From an uncultured Roseibium sp. (GTDB lineage: Bacteria > Pseudomonadota > Alphaproteobacteria > Rhizobiales > Stappiaceae), in assembly GCF_963669205.1 (NCBI RefSeq), contig NZ_OY769915.1, positions 2,454,001-2,518,000 of the forward strand: a stretch of DNA of 64,000 bases, written 5' to 3'. How positions within the stretch are numbered: the stretch's first letter is position 1; each line of letters starts with the position of its first letter. Both the position numbers and the translations under genes were made by a program. Below are positions 42,557-52,400 of this stretch, piece by piece. Below the pieces are notes generated by a model, which searched no databases, had not been told where the DNA came from, and worked only from the letters and a program-made list of their open reading frames with translations.

Positions 42557-43951
42557 TCATGTGCCCCTTGACGCACCAGCCTCAGCGGACAGTTTGGCGA
42601 CAAATTCCCCAAGTTCCGCAAGGCCTGAAGCCTTGAATGGCGACCCGGCACCGTCCTTCAGGTTTCCTTCCGGACACATCGCCTGGTCGAAGCCGAGTTT
42701 TTCCGCTTCCTTGAGCCTGGACTGGGCCTGGGCCACCGGCCGGATGGCTCCCGATAAGCTGACCTCGCCGAAATAGACGCAATTGGCCGGAAGGGCAAGC
42801 CCGCTGAGCGATGATATCAGGGCCGCGGCGACGGCAAGATCGGCCCCAGGTTCGTTGATTTTGAGGCCGCCTGCCACGTTCAGGTAGACATCGTGCTGCG
42901 AAAAGCGGACGCCGCACCGTGCTTCCAGAACGGCAAGGATCATGGAGAGCCGCGCATTGTCCCAACCGATGACGGCCCGGCGCGGCGTGCCGAGCGTCGA
43001 CTGGGCCACGAGGGCCTGGATTTCGATGAGCAGCGGTCGGGAGCCTTCCAGCCCGGCGAAGACCGCCGCGCCGGGAGCCGAAGTGGTCCGGTCGCCGAGG
43101 AAGAGCGCCGACGGATTGGCGACTTCCACGAGACCCTTTCCCGTCATTTCAAAAACGCCGATTTCGTCGGTGGCCCCGAAACGGTTCTTGACCGACCGCA
43201 GGATGCGGTACTGGTGCGCCCCGTCGCCCTCGAAATAGAGCACGGCGTCGACCATGTGTTCGACAACCCTGGGACCGGCGATCTGGCCATCCTTGGTGAC
43301 GTGGCCCACGAGCACCAGGGTCGTTCCGTTTTTCTTGGCGTATCGCACCATGGCCTGCGCCGATGCGCGCACCTGTGTCACCGTTCCAGGTGGCGACTCC
43401 ACCTGATCGGTCCACAGGGTCTGGACGGAATCGAGGATCAGCATTGCCGGCGGCTTGTCTGCTTCAAGCGTTGCGAGAATGTCCTCGACACTGGTTTCGG
43501 CCGCCAGGGCGACCGGCGCGTCCGACAGGCCCAGGCGCTCGGCACGCAGCCGCACCTGACCGATGGCTTCTTCGCCTGAAATATAGACCGTCTTGTGGCC
43601 GAGATGGGCCAGCTGTGCCGCCGCCTGCACCAGAAGCGTCGATTTTCCGATTCCCGGATCGCCGCCGACCAGCAGCGCGGATCCGCGGACAAAGCCTCCG
43701 CCCGTGACCCGGTCCAGCTCAGCGACATTCGTCTGTATCCGCGGCGCTTCCTTCGTGTCCCCCGACAGACCGACAAGCGGAACGACGCGGCCCTTGCTGC
43801 GTGCCGCACGTGCCGGACCGCCGCCGACGCCGCCGCCCGACTGTTCCTCGACGATCGTGTTCCATTCACCGCAGGATTCGCAGCGGCCAACCCATTTCGC
43901 GGTCACTGCGCCGCACGACTGGCAGACAAAGGATGTGGACCGCCGGGCCAT
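42557..43951 (-). CDS. radA: DNA repair protein RadA
   Basis: 464 residues. N-terminal zinc finger with two CxxC pairs (CQSCG and CESCG), Walker A GGDPGIGKST, the RadA-specific KNRFG motif and a C-terminal Lon protease-like domain (YLNVAGGLKINEPGADLAVAAAL region). It drives branch migration of recombination intermediates. alr is 11 nt upstream in the same direction. Confidence 0.95.
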   Translation of the reverse strand: MARRSTSFVCQSCGAVTAKWVGRCESCGEWNTIVEEQSGGGVGGGPARAARSKGRVVPLVGLSGDTKEAPRIQTNVAELDRVTGGGFVRGSALLVGGDPGIGKSTLLVQAAAQLAHLGHKTVYISGEEAIGQVRLRAERLGLSDAPVALAAETSVEDILATLEADKPPAMLILDSVQTLWTDQVESPPGTVTQVRASAQAMVRYAKKNGTTLVLVGHVTKDGQIAGPRVVEHMVDAVLYFEGDGAHQYRILRSVKNRFGATDEIGVFEMTGKGLVEVANPSALFLGDRTTSAPGAAVFAGLEGSRPLLIEIQALVAQSTLGTPRRAVIGWDNARLSMILAVLEARCGVRFSQHDVYLNVAGGLKINEPGADLAVAAALISSLSGLALPANCVYFGEVSLSGAIRPVAQAQSRLKEAEKLGFDQAMCPEGNLKDGAGSPFKASGLAELGEFVAKLSAEAGASRGT

Positions 43952-43962
43952 GCAATCTCCAA

Positions 43963-45126
43963 TCAGGTGAGGGGGCCGTAAACGCGTTCGAAGCGCCGCC
44001 CGAGACTTGTCAGGTATTCGTAGTCGATCGTCTCCGCATAAGCCGCAAGGTCCGCCGCTGCAACATTCGGGCCCATCATTTCCACATATGCGCCGCGTGC
44101 CAGCAGGTGTTCGGGTATATCGGTGACATCCAGCGTGATCATGTCCATGGAGATCCGGCCGAGGATGGGCGCCTTGTGGCCGGCGATCATTGCGAAGCCG
44201 CCGGGCCGTTTATCCGTCGAGCCGGCACGGCGCAGCATGCCGTCGGCATAGCCCGCAGCCACCACGGCGTTCTTGAGAGGGCGCTTGGCCGTATGCATCG
44301 CGCCGTAACCGATCGTGTCGCCTTCCGGCACGTCGCGCACGATCATGATGCGTGCTTCGACCTTGGCCACGGGTGTCATCGGATTGGGTTCGTCTTCGAT
44401 TGCCTGGCCGCCGTACAGGGAGATGCCGGGCCGCACGACATCGAAATGATAGTCGCCTCCCATGAGGACGCCTGCGGAATTTGCGAGCGACCTTGGCAGA
44501 TGGGCGTGGGGCGCCGTCACCTCGCGAAAGAGATCCAGCTGGCGCCTGTTCATCTCATGCTCCGGTGTCGACCCGCAGGCCAGATGGCTCATCAGAAGTG
44601 ATGGCACGAACGGACCCATCCTGCCGGGATCGCCGAGCGATCGGGTAAATTCCGCCGGAGAAAGGCCGAGACGGTGAATTCCGGTGTCCACGTGTACGGC
44701 GGCATCGAACGACCTGCCGGATGCCTTGCACAGGCCGGTCCATTCTTCCAGTTCGGGCAGAGACCCGAGCACCGGCCGTATGCTGTGCTCCAGGTAGGGG
44801 CCGCTTGTTCCGGGCAGCAGACCGTTCAGGGCGTAGATGACGGCTTCCGGCAAAACCTGCCGCAGCGCGACCGCCTCGGCGGGCACCGCGACGAAGAAGG
44901 TCCGGCATCCGGCCGCGAAGAGCGCCTGGCCGACCTCTTTCTGGCCGGTCCCGTAGGCGTCAGCCTTGATGGCCGCAGCGCACTCGCTGTTTCCGTTCAG
45001 CCTGTCGTGGAGAAAGCGCCAATTCTGCGAAACTGCGTCAACGTCGATTGTAAGCCTGCCGCCATAGAGATCGGACGGAAATCGGTTTTCTGGGGGTGCT
45101 GACACTGTCTGGCGCTGCTCCGGCAC
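43963..45126 (-). CDS. alr: Alanine racemase
   Basis: 387 residues, PLP-dependent, converting L-Ala to D-Ala for peptidoglycan. The PLP lysine lies in AAIKADAYGTG (about 53), and the opposing Tyr of the fold-III barrel is in DTIGYGAMH. The end matches the C-terminal beta domain (GRISMDMITLDVTD). First gene of the alr-radA pair; the cluster order dnaB-alr-radA is common in this order. Confidence 0.94.
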   Translation of the reverse strand: MPEQRQTVSAPPENRFPSDLYGGRLTIDVDAVSQNWRFLHDRLNGNSECAAAIKADAYGTGQKEVGQALFAAGCRTFFVAVPAEAVALRQVLPEAVIYALNGLLPGTSGPYLEHSIRPVLGSLPELEEWTGLCKASGRSFDAAVHVDTGIHRLGLSPAEFTRSLGDPGRMGPFVPSLLMSHLACGSTPEHEMNRRQLDLFREVTAPHAHLPRSLANSAGVLMGGDYHFDVVRPGISLYGGQAIEDEPNPMTPVAKVEARIMIVRDVPEGDTIGYGAMHTAKRPLKNAVVAAGYADGMLRRAGSTDKRPGGFAMIAGHKAPILGRISMDMITLDVTDIPEHLLARGAYVEMMGPNVAAADLAAYAETIDYEYLTSLGRRFERVYGPLT

Positions 45127-45250
45127 ATGCGACGGCTCAAGGATTCGCGCGCCAGTTTAGAGCATTTTCCGGGAGGAGTTCCAATTCAAAAAAGTGCGGC
45201 GCAGGCCAAATTCTCCGCACGTCTTCTTGCCCCAGCCGCCGGAAATCGGA

Positions 45251-45565
45251 TCAGTCCTGGTAAAGGAATTCGATTCCGGCTTCATCCGTCCGGATCCACC
45301 GGACTTCACCGTGAAAGCGCAGCATCTTGCTTTCCACTTCAAGGACGATTTTCTGGTTACTTTTCAGGCCTTTGGTCTTTGTCGCGATACGGCAGCCACC
45401 TGCGCTGATATCTTCAACGACGCAGGGTTGATGGCTCTTCTCGAATTTCAGGATTCCAGGCCACTTGCAGCGCTTGCGCGGGAAGATCCTGGTCTCCTCC
45501 AGTAATTTTTGTGTCGGTGAAATCACGAGGGTCGTTTCCGGTGCGAGACACAACAGACTTAACAT
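45251..45565 (-). CDS. PilZ domain protein
   Basis: 104 residues, essentially one PilZ beta-barrel. The c-di-GMP motif RxxxR is visible in IFPRKRCKW and the D/NxSxxG motif in VEDISAGGCRI. It probably binds cyclic di-GMP. Stand-alone PilZ adaptors act on motility or exopolysaccharide systems. The 124 nt between it and alr hold no gene. Confidence 0.85.
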   Translation of the reverse strand: MLSLLCLAPETTLVISPTQKLLEETRIFPRKRCKWPGILKFEKSHQPCVVEDISAGGCRIATKTKGLKSNQKIVLEVESKMLRFHGEVRWIRTDEAGIEFLYQD

Positions 45566-45727
45566 TATTGCCCTAAAGTAAGGAAAGGGACTTAAAGATG
45601 GTTTAAAATTGTCAATTCATACAATTCGAAATTGCGTCAAATTAGGTTGTGTCTTCGGAAGTATAACTACCATTGCGGGTAGTTGCCGCCGGATTGTGCG
45701 AAGGCGTGCCGGCACGCCGCCGTGAAC

Positions 45728-47212
45728 CTACTCGTAGCGCTCTGGAAGATGATCGTCTTCCGCAAGGTCGGAAAAGCGCGTGAACTCACCCTGGAAGTGA
45801 AGATTGGCCGTTCCGGTCGGACCGTGGCGCTGCTTGGCAATGATGACTTCCGCCTTGCCTCGGGCCGCATCGTGCTTGGCTTCCCAGGCTGCATATTCGG
45901 GTGATCCGACTTCGGGTTCGGTCTTGGAGAGGTAATATTCCTCGCGATAGACGAACAGGACCACGTCGGCGTCCTGTTCGATCGAACCGGATTCGCGCAG
46001 GTCCGACATCATGGGGCGTTTGTCGTCGCGCGATTCGACCTGGCGCGAAAGCTGGGAGAGCGCAATGATCGGCACGTTCAGCTCCTTGGCGAGAGCTTTC
46101 AGGTTGGTCGTGATTTCCGTAATTTCCTGGACCCGGTTACCGGAGTTCTTCGCGGACCCGGACAGAAGCTGAATATAGTCAACGACAAGCAGGTCCAGTC
46201 CGCGCTGCCGCTTGAGCCTGCGGGCCTTTGCCACGAGCGAGGCAATGGAGATGCCACCGGTCTGGTCGACATGCAGCGGAACCGACTGCATGGTCTGCGC
46301 GCAGGCGGCAAGTTTCTCGAATTCCGCTTCCGTGATGTCCCCGCGGCGGATCTTTGAGGAGGAGATTTCGGCCTGTTCGGAAATGATACGGGTTGCCAGC
46401 TGTTCTGCCGACATTTCAAGAGAGAAGAACCCGACGACGCCGCCGTTCACGGTCTTTATCGCGCCGTCCTGCTGTTCTTCGGACTTGAAGGCCTGGGCGA
46501 TGTTGTAGGCAATGTTGGTGGCAAGCGAGGTTTTGCCCATCGCCGGACGGCCTGCAAGAACGATCAGGTCCGAATGCTGCAGACCGCCCATCAGCCGGTC
46601 CAGCTCCCGAAGCCCGGTGGAAATGCCGGACAGGGCACCTTCACGGTTGTAGGCCGCATGCGCCATTTCGATCGTTTCCGTCAGGGCGTCGCCGAAGGCG
46701 ACGAACCCGCCTTCGCTGCGCCCCGTTTCGGCAAGCTCGAACAACCGGCGCTCCGCGTCGTCGATCTGTTGTCCCGGAGGAACGTCGATCGGGGCATCGA
46801 AGGCGATGTTGACCATGTCTTCGCCGATCCGGATCAGGTTCCTGCGGATCGCGAGATCGTAGATCGTGCGTCCGTAGTCCTCGGCGTTGATGATGGAGGC
46901 CGCGTCACCCGCCAGGCGCAGCAGGAACTGGGTTGCGGACAGGTCTGCAATTTTGGCATCGGCCGGGTAGAATGTTTTCAGCGTGATCGGAGACGCTGTC
47001 TTGCCGGCACGGATCAGATGGCCGATTTTCTCGTAGATGTCCTGATGGGACGGGACGAAAAGGTGGTGCGGTTCCAGAAAGTCGGAGACCCGGTAGAACG
47101 TTTCATTGTTCACCAGGATAGCGCCCAGCAGCTGTCGTTCAGCTTCTGCATTATGCGGCGCGAGACGTTGAACGTCTTCTTCCGTTTCGACCTTCTTCAG
47201 CGTGCCCTTCAT
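45728..47212 (-). CDS. dnaB: Replicative DNA helicase
   Basis: 494 residues from ATG at 47212 (GGGGGT upstream); an in-frame ATG at 47245 is an alternative start. The N-terminal DnaB domain begins LAPHNAEAERQLLGAILV. The RecA-like helicase domain has Walker A GRPAMGKTS, Walker B LLVVDYIQLL and the late KQRHGPTGT. It loads at oriC and drives fork unwinding. Regulatory sequence upstream includes a CtrA-like box about 200 nt away. Confidence 0.95.
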   Translation of the reverse strand: MKGTLKKVETEEDVQRLAPHNAEAERQLLGAILVNNETFYRVSDFLEPHHLFVPSHQDIYEKIGHLIRAGKTASPITLKTFYPADAKIADLSATQFLLRLAGDAASIINAEDYGRTIYDLAIRRNLIRIGEDMVNIAFDAPIDVPPGQQIDDAERRLFELAETGRSEGGFVAFGDALTETIEMAHAAYNREGALSGISTGLRELDRLMGGLQHSDLIVLAGRPAMGKTSLATNIAYNIAQAFKSEEQQDGAIKTVNGGVVGFFSLEMSAEQLATRIISEQAEISSSKIRRGDITEAEFEKLAACAQTMQSVPLHVDQTGGISIASLVAKARRLKRQRGLDLLVVDYIQLLSGSAKNSGNRVQEITEITTNLKALAKELNVPIIALSQLSRQVESRDDKRPMMSDLRESGSIEQDADVVLFVYREEYYLSKTEPEVGSPEYAAWEAKHDAARGKAEVIIAKQRHGPTGTANLHFQGEFTRFSDLAEDDHLPERYE

Positions 47213-47411
47213 ACCGACCCCCGATAACCCAAGTCCACCCGGCATACCTTCACTTGCCGGTCGTCTCAAGGCTCAAAAACAGCTGTCATTGATTCCCACC
47301 GGCTTGTGCAGATCAGCGGGGAAAGACTCAAATCCGTCTTGACTCCAAAGCTGTTTGAAGACTCAAGGCGATAGAGCTTAGTCATTGAAATCAATTATGT
47401 TTTCAAATGCG

Positions 47412-47426
47412 TTAACGGACGGTTAA
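47412..47426. promoter_or_regulatory. CtrA-like box TTAA-N7-TTAA upstream of dnaB
   Basis: TTAACGGACGGTTAA matches the CtrA consensus exactly, about 200 nt upstream of dnaB. The arrangement would link replication helicase expression to the cell cycle. A match this exact is rare in GC-rich DNA, but chance is not excluded. Confidence 0.4.
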
Positions 47427-47521
47427 TGAATTCCGCTGTGCTTTCAAAGCCTTGCCTGAGGTTCCGTACCCGTTTCTTTAGGGATGCCGTCACGGTGTGC
47501 CGCATGGATTGCCGGCAAAGC

Positions 47522-47551
47522 AAAAAAACGGCGCTGCAAGCAGCGCCGTTC
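47522..47551 (-). terminator. Terminator of the rpsF-rpsR-rplI operon
   Basis: On the minus strand AACGGCGCTGC, loop TT and GCAGCGCCGTT form an 11-bp perfect stem followed by TTTTT, 31 nt past the rplI stop. Confidence 0.88.
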
Positions 47552-47582
47552 CTTAAATCTGCCGGAATGATTCTCGAGCCGG

Positions 47583-48188
47583 TCAGGCTTGTTCTTCTTC
47601 CTCGGCTGCAACTTCCTCGACAGCCTCGCCATCGGTTTCGTCTGCAGCTTCGCCGTCGTCTTCGGCTTCTTCTTCTTCGAATTCGAAGACATCCTGTTCG
47701 GGCGTGGTGAGGTCTTCACCGGCTGCCTGGCGCGCCGCTTCGTCTTCGGAGCGGGCGACGTTCACGCTGATGGTGACTTCGACTTCCGGGTGCAGGCGGA
47801 TCAGGACGCTGTGCAGGCCGATCGTCTTGATCGGGGTGCGCAGTTCGACCTGGCTGCGGGCGACGGAAAAGCCGGTCTCGGTCAGGCCTTCGGCAATGTC
47901 GCGCGTAGAAACGGAACCGTAGAGCTGCCCGGTCTCACCGGCGGACCGGATCATGACCAGGGCTTCGCCGTCCAGCTTGGAGGCGACGGCTTCGGCTTCG
48001 CTCTTGCGTTCCAGGTTGCGTGCTTCGAGTTGCGCGCGTTCGAGTTCGAAACGCTCCAGGTTGGCCTTGTTGGCACGAAGCGCCTTGCCTTGCGGCAGCA
48101 GGTAGTTGCGGGCATAGCCGTCACGAACGCGGACGGTGTCACCCATCTGTCCGAGCTTGGCGATGCGCTCAAGAAGAATGATTTGCAT
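47583..48188 (-). CDS. rplI: 50S ribosomal protein L9
   Basis: 201 residues. The N-terminal L9 core (MQIILLERIAKLGQMGD, then VRDGYARNYLLPQGKA) binds 23S rRNA; a long helix connects to the C-terminal domain. Beyond the usual about 150 residues it has a long acidic tail of Glu/Ala/Asp repeats, as in other Rhizobiales. Last gene of the operon. Confidence 0.95.
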   Translation of the reverse strand: MQIILLERIAKLGQMGDTVRVRDGYARNYLLPQGKALRANKANLERFELERAQLEARNLERKSEAEAVASKLDGEALVMIRSAGETGQLYGSVSTRDIAEGLTETGFSVARSQVELRTPIKTIGLHSVLIRLHPEVEVTISVNVARSEDEAARQAAGEDLTTPEQDVFEFEEEEAEDDGEAADETDGEAVEEVAAEEEEQA

Positions 48189-48252
48189 TTGTTTCTCCTA
48201 CTGTCCCGCCCTCGGGCGGTTAGAGACCGTTTCTCCGCGGTCCCAATACGGA

Positions 48253-48274
48253 TCTCCCGGGCTCACCCGGGAGA
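48253..48274. other. Perfect hairpin between rpsR and rplI
   Basis: TCTCCCGGG and CCCGGGAGA pair exactly around a CTCA tetraloop. It has no T run, so it is more likely an RNA stability or processing element in the ribosomal operon than a terminator. Confidence 0.5.
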
Positions 48275-48295
48275 ACGGGTTTCGTTGCAGAAACC

Positions 48296-48544
48296 TTAGC
48301 TGATCACGAATGGCAGCAGGCCGAGAAGGCGGGCACGCTTGATGGCGCGGGCCAGTTCACGCTGCTTCTTCGCGGAGACCGCAGTGATGCGGCTCGGAAC
48401 GATCTTGCCGCGCTCGGAAATGTAGCGCTGCAGCAGACGGATGTCCTTGTAGTCGATCTTCGGCGAGTTGGAACCGGAGAACGGGCAGGTCTTCCTGCGG
48501 CGGAAGAAGGGACGGCGGCTCGGAAGCTGTGCAATATCAACCAT
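48296..48544 (-). CDS. rpsR: 30S ribosomal protein S18
   Basis: 82 residues with the S18 core: RRKTCPFS near the N-terminus and KIDYKDIRLLQRYISERGKIVPSRITAVSAKKQRELARAIKRAR (shown here in part as DYKDIRLLQRYISERGKI). It partners S6 on 16S rRNA. It lies 6 nt downstream of rpsF. Confidence 0.96.
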   Translation of the reverse strand: MVDIAQLPSRRPFFRRRKTCPFSGSNSPKIDYKDIRLLQRYISERGKIVPSRITAVSAKKQRELARAIKRARLLGLLPFVIS

Positions 48545-48550
48545 TGTCTC

Positions 48551-48997
48551 TTACTCCTCGTCAGCACGGCGCGGCGGACGGCCGCCACCGGAACGCTCAC
48601 CGCGGTCGCCGCGATCACCACGATCACCGCGGTCGCCACGATCACCACGGCCACCGCCACGGCGGTCGTCGCGGTCACGCTTCTGCATCATTGCGGACGG
48701 TTCTTCGTCCAGTTCGTCGACCTTGAAGGTCATGAAGCGAAGGACATCTTCACTGAGGCCCATCTGACGCTCCATCTCGGCAACAGCAGCGTGCGGTGCG
48801 GTGATGTTCATCAGTGTGTAATGTGCCTTGCGGTTCTTCTTGATGCGGTATGCAAGGGTCCGCAGACCCCATGTTTCGACCTTACCGACAGAACCGCCAG
48901 CGCCTTCGATGAGGCCCTTGTACTGTTCGACGAGCGTTTCGACCTGCTGGGCCGAAACGTCCTGGCGCGCCAGGAATACGTGCTCATAAAGAGGCAT
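48551..48997 (-). CDS. rpsF: 30S ribosomal protein S6 with RGD-repeat tail
   Basis: 148 residues. The S6 fold occupies about 1-95 (YEHVFLARQDVSAQQVE, then GLRTLAYRIKKNRKAHYTLM). After about 110 comes a low-complexity tail of Arg-Gly-Asp repeats ending GGGRPPRRADEE, encoded by a 9-bp tandem repeat. ATG at 48997 is chosen because family members start MPLYEH; the upstream frame is not coding. First gene of the operon. Confidence 0.94.
   Translation of the reverse strand: MPLYEHVFLARQDVSAQQVETLVEQYKGLIEGAGGSVGKVETWGLRTLAYRIKKNRKAHYTLMNITAPHAAVAEMERQMGLSEDVLRFMTFKVDELDEEPSAMMQKRDRDDRRGGGRGDRGDRGDRGDRGDRGERSGGGRPPRRADEE
48601..48654. repeat. 9-bp tandem repeat in rpsF
   Basis: Five to six degenerate copies of a 9-bp unit, such as GCGATCACC and ACGATCACC on the plus strand. 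On the coding strand they give repeated Gly-Asp-Arg. Such a tract can change copy number by slippage. Confidence 0.7.
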
Positions 48998-49447
48998 GAA
49001 AGTAGCCTTTCTTCGTGTTGACAACGCGGGACTGGCGCAAAGCCTCCTCGTAGACCCGGAAAGGCGCACGAGAAATCTTACGGGAGTGGGAACACGGGAA
49101 GTCGGATCTTTTGAAAAGCTCCTGGCAAACGCCCTTCCGTTCAGCCCCCGGCCAAAGCCCGGATGAAGCGCGCTATATACTCCGATTTTGGGAAATTGCA
49201 AGGGGCGGGACACGAAATCTCGCGGGGATCTGCCCGGTGGGCGAACGATGCCGAGTTATGACCGTAATTCGCGGGCCGTCAGCACCTTCCGCGACGCGCG
49301 TGCTCTCTTACGAAGCCCGCATTTTGTCTCGAAGCGTGGCCGCGTATCATTCGCCGGACAAATCCGTCTTGGATCCGCTCGCGTGAAGACCCTTGGAAGG
49401 TTTACTGGACAGCAGCTGCGCGCATAGAGTGTGAGTGGGGGGTGAGC
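48998..49447. other. Divergent region between rpsF and the EVE-KAP gene
   Basis: 450 nt with no gene I can support. It contains a likely rpsF promoter (49174-49201) and about 170 nt of rpsF leader, which could contain the S6:S18 autoregulatory site; I cannot prove that structure by eye. The right half leads to the EVE-KAP gene. Confidence 0.5.
49174..49201 (-). promoter_or_regulatory. Candidate sigma-70 promoter for rpsF operon
   Basis: On the minus strand TTGCAA (-35) and TATATA (-10) are separated by 16 nt, about 180 nt upstream of the rpsF start. Confidence 0.5.
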
Positions 49448-52400
49448 ATGACAAGAGCATCTGAAGGATTTGACCGCAAAGTACTTGAGGGCTGGCTGAA
49501 TGAACGATCGGTCGACGTGACGCTCGTTATCGCGGCCAGGTCGGCACAGCGGGTCGCGCCAATGTTGGCCGGCTTGTTTAACAACAAACTGGAGGCTCCA
49601 GACAGCATACTCCTGCCGCTCTTCCGTGCCATGGCACTGCCATTGGCTGCGGCCAGATATCCAGCCCGTAGTAATGAAATGTGGGCTGCCACCTCCACCG
49701 CAGCCACCAGAGCCGCCGCCGCCAGCGGCGCCTTCGCCACCGCTGACGCCGCCAGAGCTGCCGCCGACGCTGCCACCGCCGCCGCAGTCAGCGCTGATGC
49801 CTTCGCCGCCTTTGCAACTGCAGCTGACGACGCTTTCGCTGCCTTCGCCGCCGTCGCCACCGCCGCCAACAGCGCTTCCGCCGACGCCGCCGCCACCGCC
49901 GCCGCCGCCGCGGCCACCGCCAGTACGGCCACCGTGTCAGCTCTTAAAGCAGATCGCGACAATATTGAATCCACTGTTAGCTCCTTTGGCCTGGCTGAAA
50001 CGCCGCTTTGGCCGGAGAATCAAATCCCCGACGAAGTTTACAAGGAGTGGGAAAACCTGAAATCTCGGCTCCTGTCCCTTGGACGGGACTGGGAAGTCTG
50101 GACCGAATGGTACGAAGATTGCCTTTCTGGCCGCCCAGCCCAAAGCGCGGCGCTGGAGGTTGCCCGCGTGACCTTGCTCGAGCCTCTCTGGGAAATGGGA
50201 GTGGCCAGGGTCAATTCCACGATCAGGGAGCTTATGGATCTTGCCGAGGAGGGCGGCGATGAGGCCGTGGACCGGCGCATGGAGGCGTTGCGGCGGGAGT
50301 TTTCGGTTGATGGCGAAGTTCCCGGGCAAAGTTCCGACCAACAGGCATCGGAGCCAGCCAGGGACACGCAGGCAACCGTTCCCGCAGCCCGAAATGTCTG
50401 GCTGTTGCAGTACAACCCGGATCAGTGGTCGCCAACGGGAGCCTTTCAGAAAGGCGAAACGCTCTGGTGGAAAACCAGGAAGGCGCTGCCGCGTGATCTC
50501 GAGTCGGGCGATGTGGTCATCTATTGGCGGACAAAGAAAACAGGTGGCGTCGTCGGCACGGGAACGGTGCTCTCGAACGAACTGAGCCCCAAGGATGAAG
50601 ACGGCTGGAGCGGCTTCCAGACAGAAGTTATCGAGTTCGACGAATCCAGACTTGTCGCTCGCACGGAAGCGATTGAAGCCACGGGTATCGACCGCAAATA
50701 CTGGCAGGGCGCCGTTTTGGGCCTGCCGGAGGATCAGGCCGTCCGGCTAAACGAATTTCTTGTGTCCAGGGGCTGGCAGCCGTTCCTGAATGACGCGCCC
50801 GATCCCGTTCTGGACGCGCTTGCCAGCATTGATGATGTGGCCCGGCAGCGCATCACGGGTGAAATCAGCATGCGCCGCGACGATGCGGAGCGGGATCACG
50901 ATGCGCTTGGGCGCGCGCCGCTTGCCATGGCTCTGGCCTGGGCGCTGCACGAGATCTGGTGCGATGTGCAGGGATTGGGAGAGGGTTCAGATCGGCGTTC
51001 GCAGGAAGAAGCGCCGGGTTTCGTTGCGCATGTTGACGCGCCCTGGGGAGGAGGCAAGACGAGTTTCGCCAACCTGATTGCCCGGACCCTCCATCCCGGT
51101 CTCGACGACACGGTTCCGGAGTTCCTGCAAAAACGCTATCCGGACCGCACCGACATGAGCGGGCTGTTTCTGGCGGCGGCGCATGAAAAGGGCGGCCTCG
51201 TTGAAGATGAGCGGGCAAAATTTGATCGCACGGCGCGCCGTCCCTGGATCATCGTTCCCTACAACGCCTGGCTCAACCAGCATGTCGATCCGCCCTGGTG
51301 GAGCTTTTACCAGACGATCCGCAAGGTCTGTTTCCGCGCAATCCGCGAAGAGGGTTGCCCCGAGGTTGTTCAGAAGGGCGACGGCAGCTACAGGAACAGG
51401 CAGGAAAACTGGCTGGATCGGAGGGTGCGTTGGTGCGGCATGTGGGGCCGGGAGCTCCTGTGGCGGCTGACAACGCCAAAAGTGGTCATTCAGCTCGTCA
51501 TCGCTTTTGCGTCTTTTTTCGTCGGTTATGTGCTCTATCAGTTCGGCATCGTGGCGGCCAGTTCCGACAAGGCAGTCGTCGCGACCACCTCCGGCATAGG
51601 AGTGGTGCTGGCGCTGATCACCGGGTCCGGATCCTTTGTCGTGGCGGCGGTCACCGTATTGGCCGATGCGCTTGCGCCGGGCCGAAATGCCCTCGGCGAG
51701 AGAGTGGCGCTCGGGTCAACGGACCCGCTCAGGCGTTTCCGGCGGCACTTCGCAAGAATGATGCAGGCCGTGGAACGGCCCGTTCTCGTGATTATCGACG
51801 ATATCGACCGCTGCGAACCCAAATTCGTTGTCGAGATGACCCGTGGTCTGCAGACGATCCTCAAGAGCCCGCGGGTTGTCTATCTGCTCCTCGGTGACCG
51901 AAACTGGATCGAACAGGCCTTCGAGGTCTGCCACGAGGACATGAACAAGATCGATGTCGGCGCGGAGCATACGTTCGGCGGTCGATTTGTAGAAAAGGCC
52001 ATTCAGCTCTCCTTCATTCTGCCCAGCATATCCGGAAAGAAGGAGGACTATGTCCGCGAAGTCCTGACCGGCCGGAGGTCCGGATCTGACGGTGGCGCGG
52101 CAGCGCAGCCGGCGGGAGGTCAAAGCGCTGCGGCGGGAGCAAACGGCACGTCCGGACCGAACGCACCAGCGGGCGGAACCGTTGAAGACGGAGGCCAACC
52201 GGAGGCCCGGAGCAATGAGACGAATGGGGAATTTCCTGCAGAAGTGTCACCGGACGCGTTGCTCAGGGTCCGCCGCGAGATGTCCCAGGCCCGGACCGCG
52301 CAGGAGATCTCTGCGGTGGGTGCCGAGCAAAGCAGGACGGTTGGGGGAGACCGCGCCCTGAAAAGAGCGGTGCGCGAGGAAGCGGTGCTGCGCCGTGCCG

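Larger units (their letters stand above)
47213..47582. other. Intergenic region upstream of dnaB
   Basis: 370 nt. It contains the rplI terminator (47522-47551), a CtrA-like box (47412-47426) and otherwise AT-rich sequence. Small open frames here overlap rplI and are shadows. Confidence 0.6.

Noticed and set aside
46099..46419. Minus-strand ORF inside dnaB
   Set aside because: Out-of-frame shadow of dnaB.
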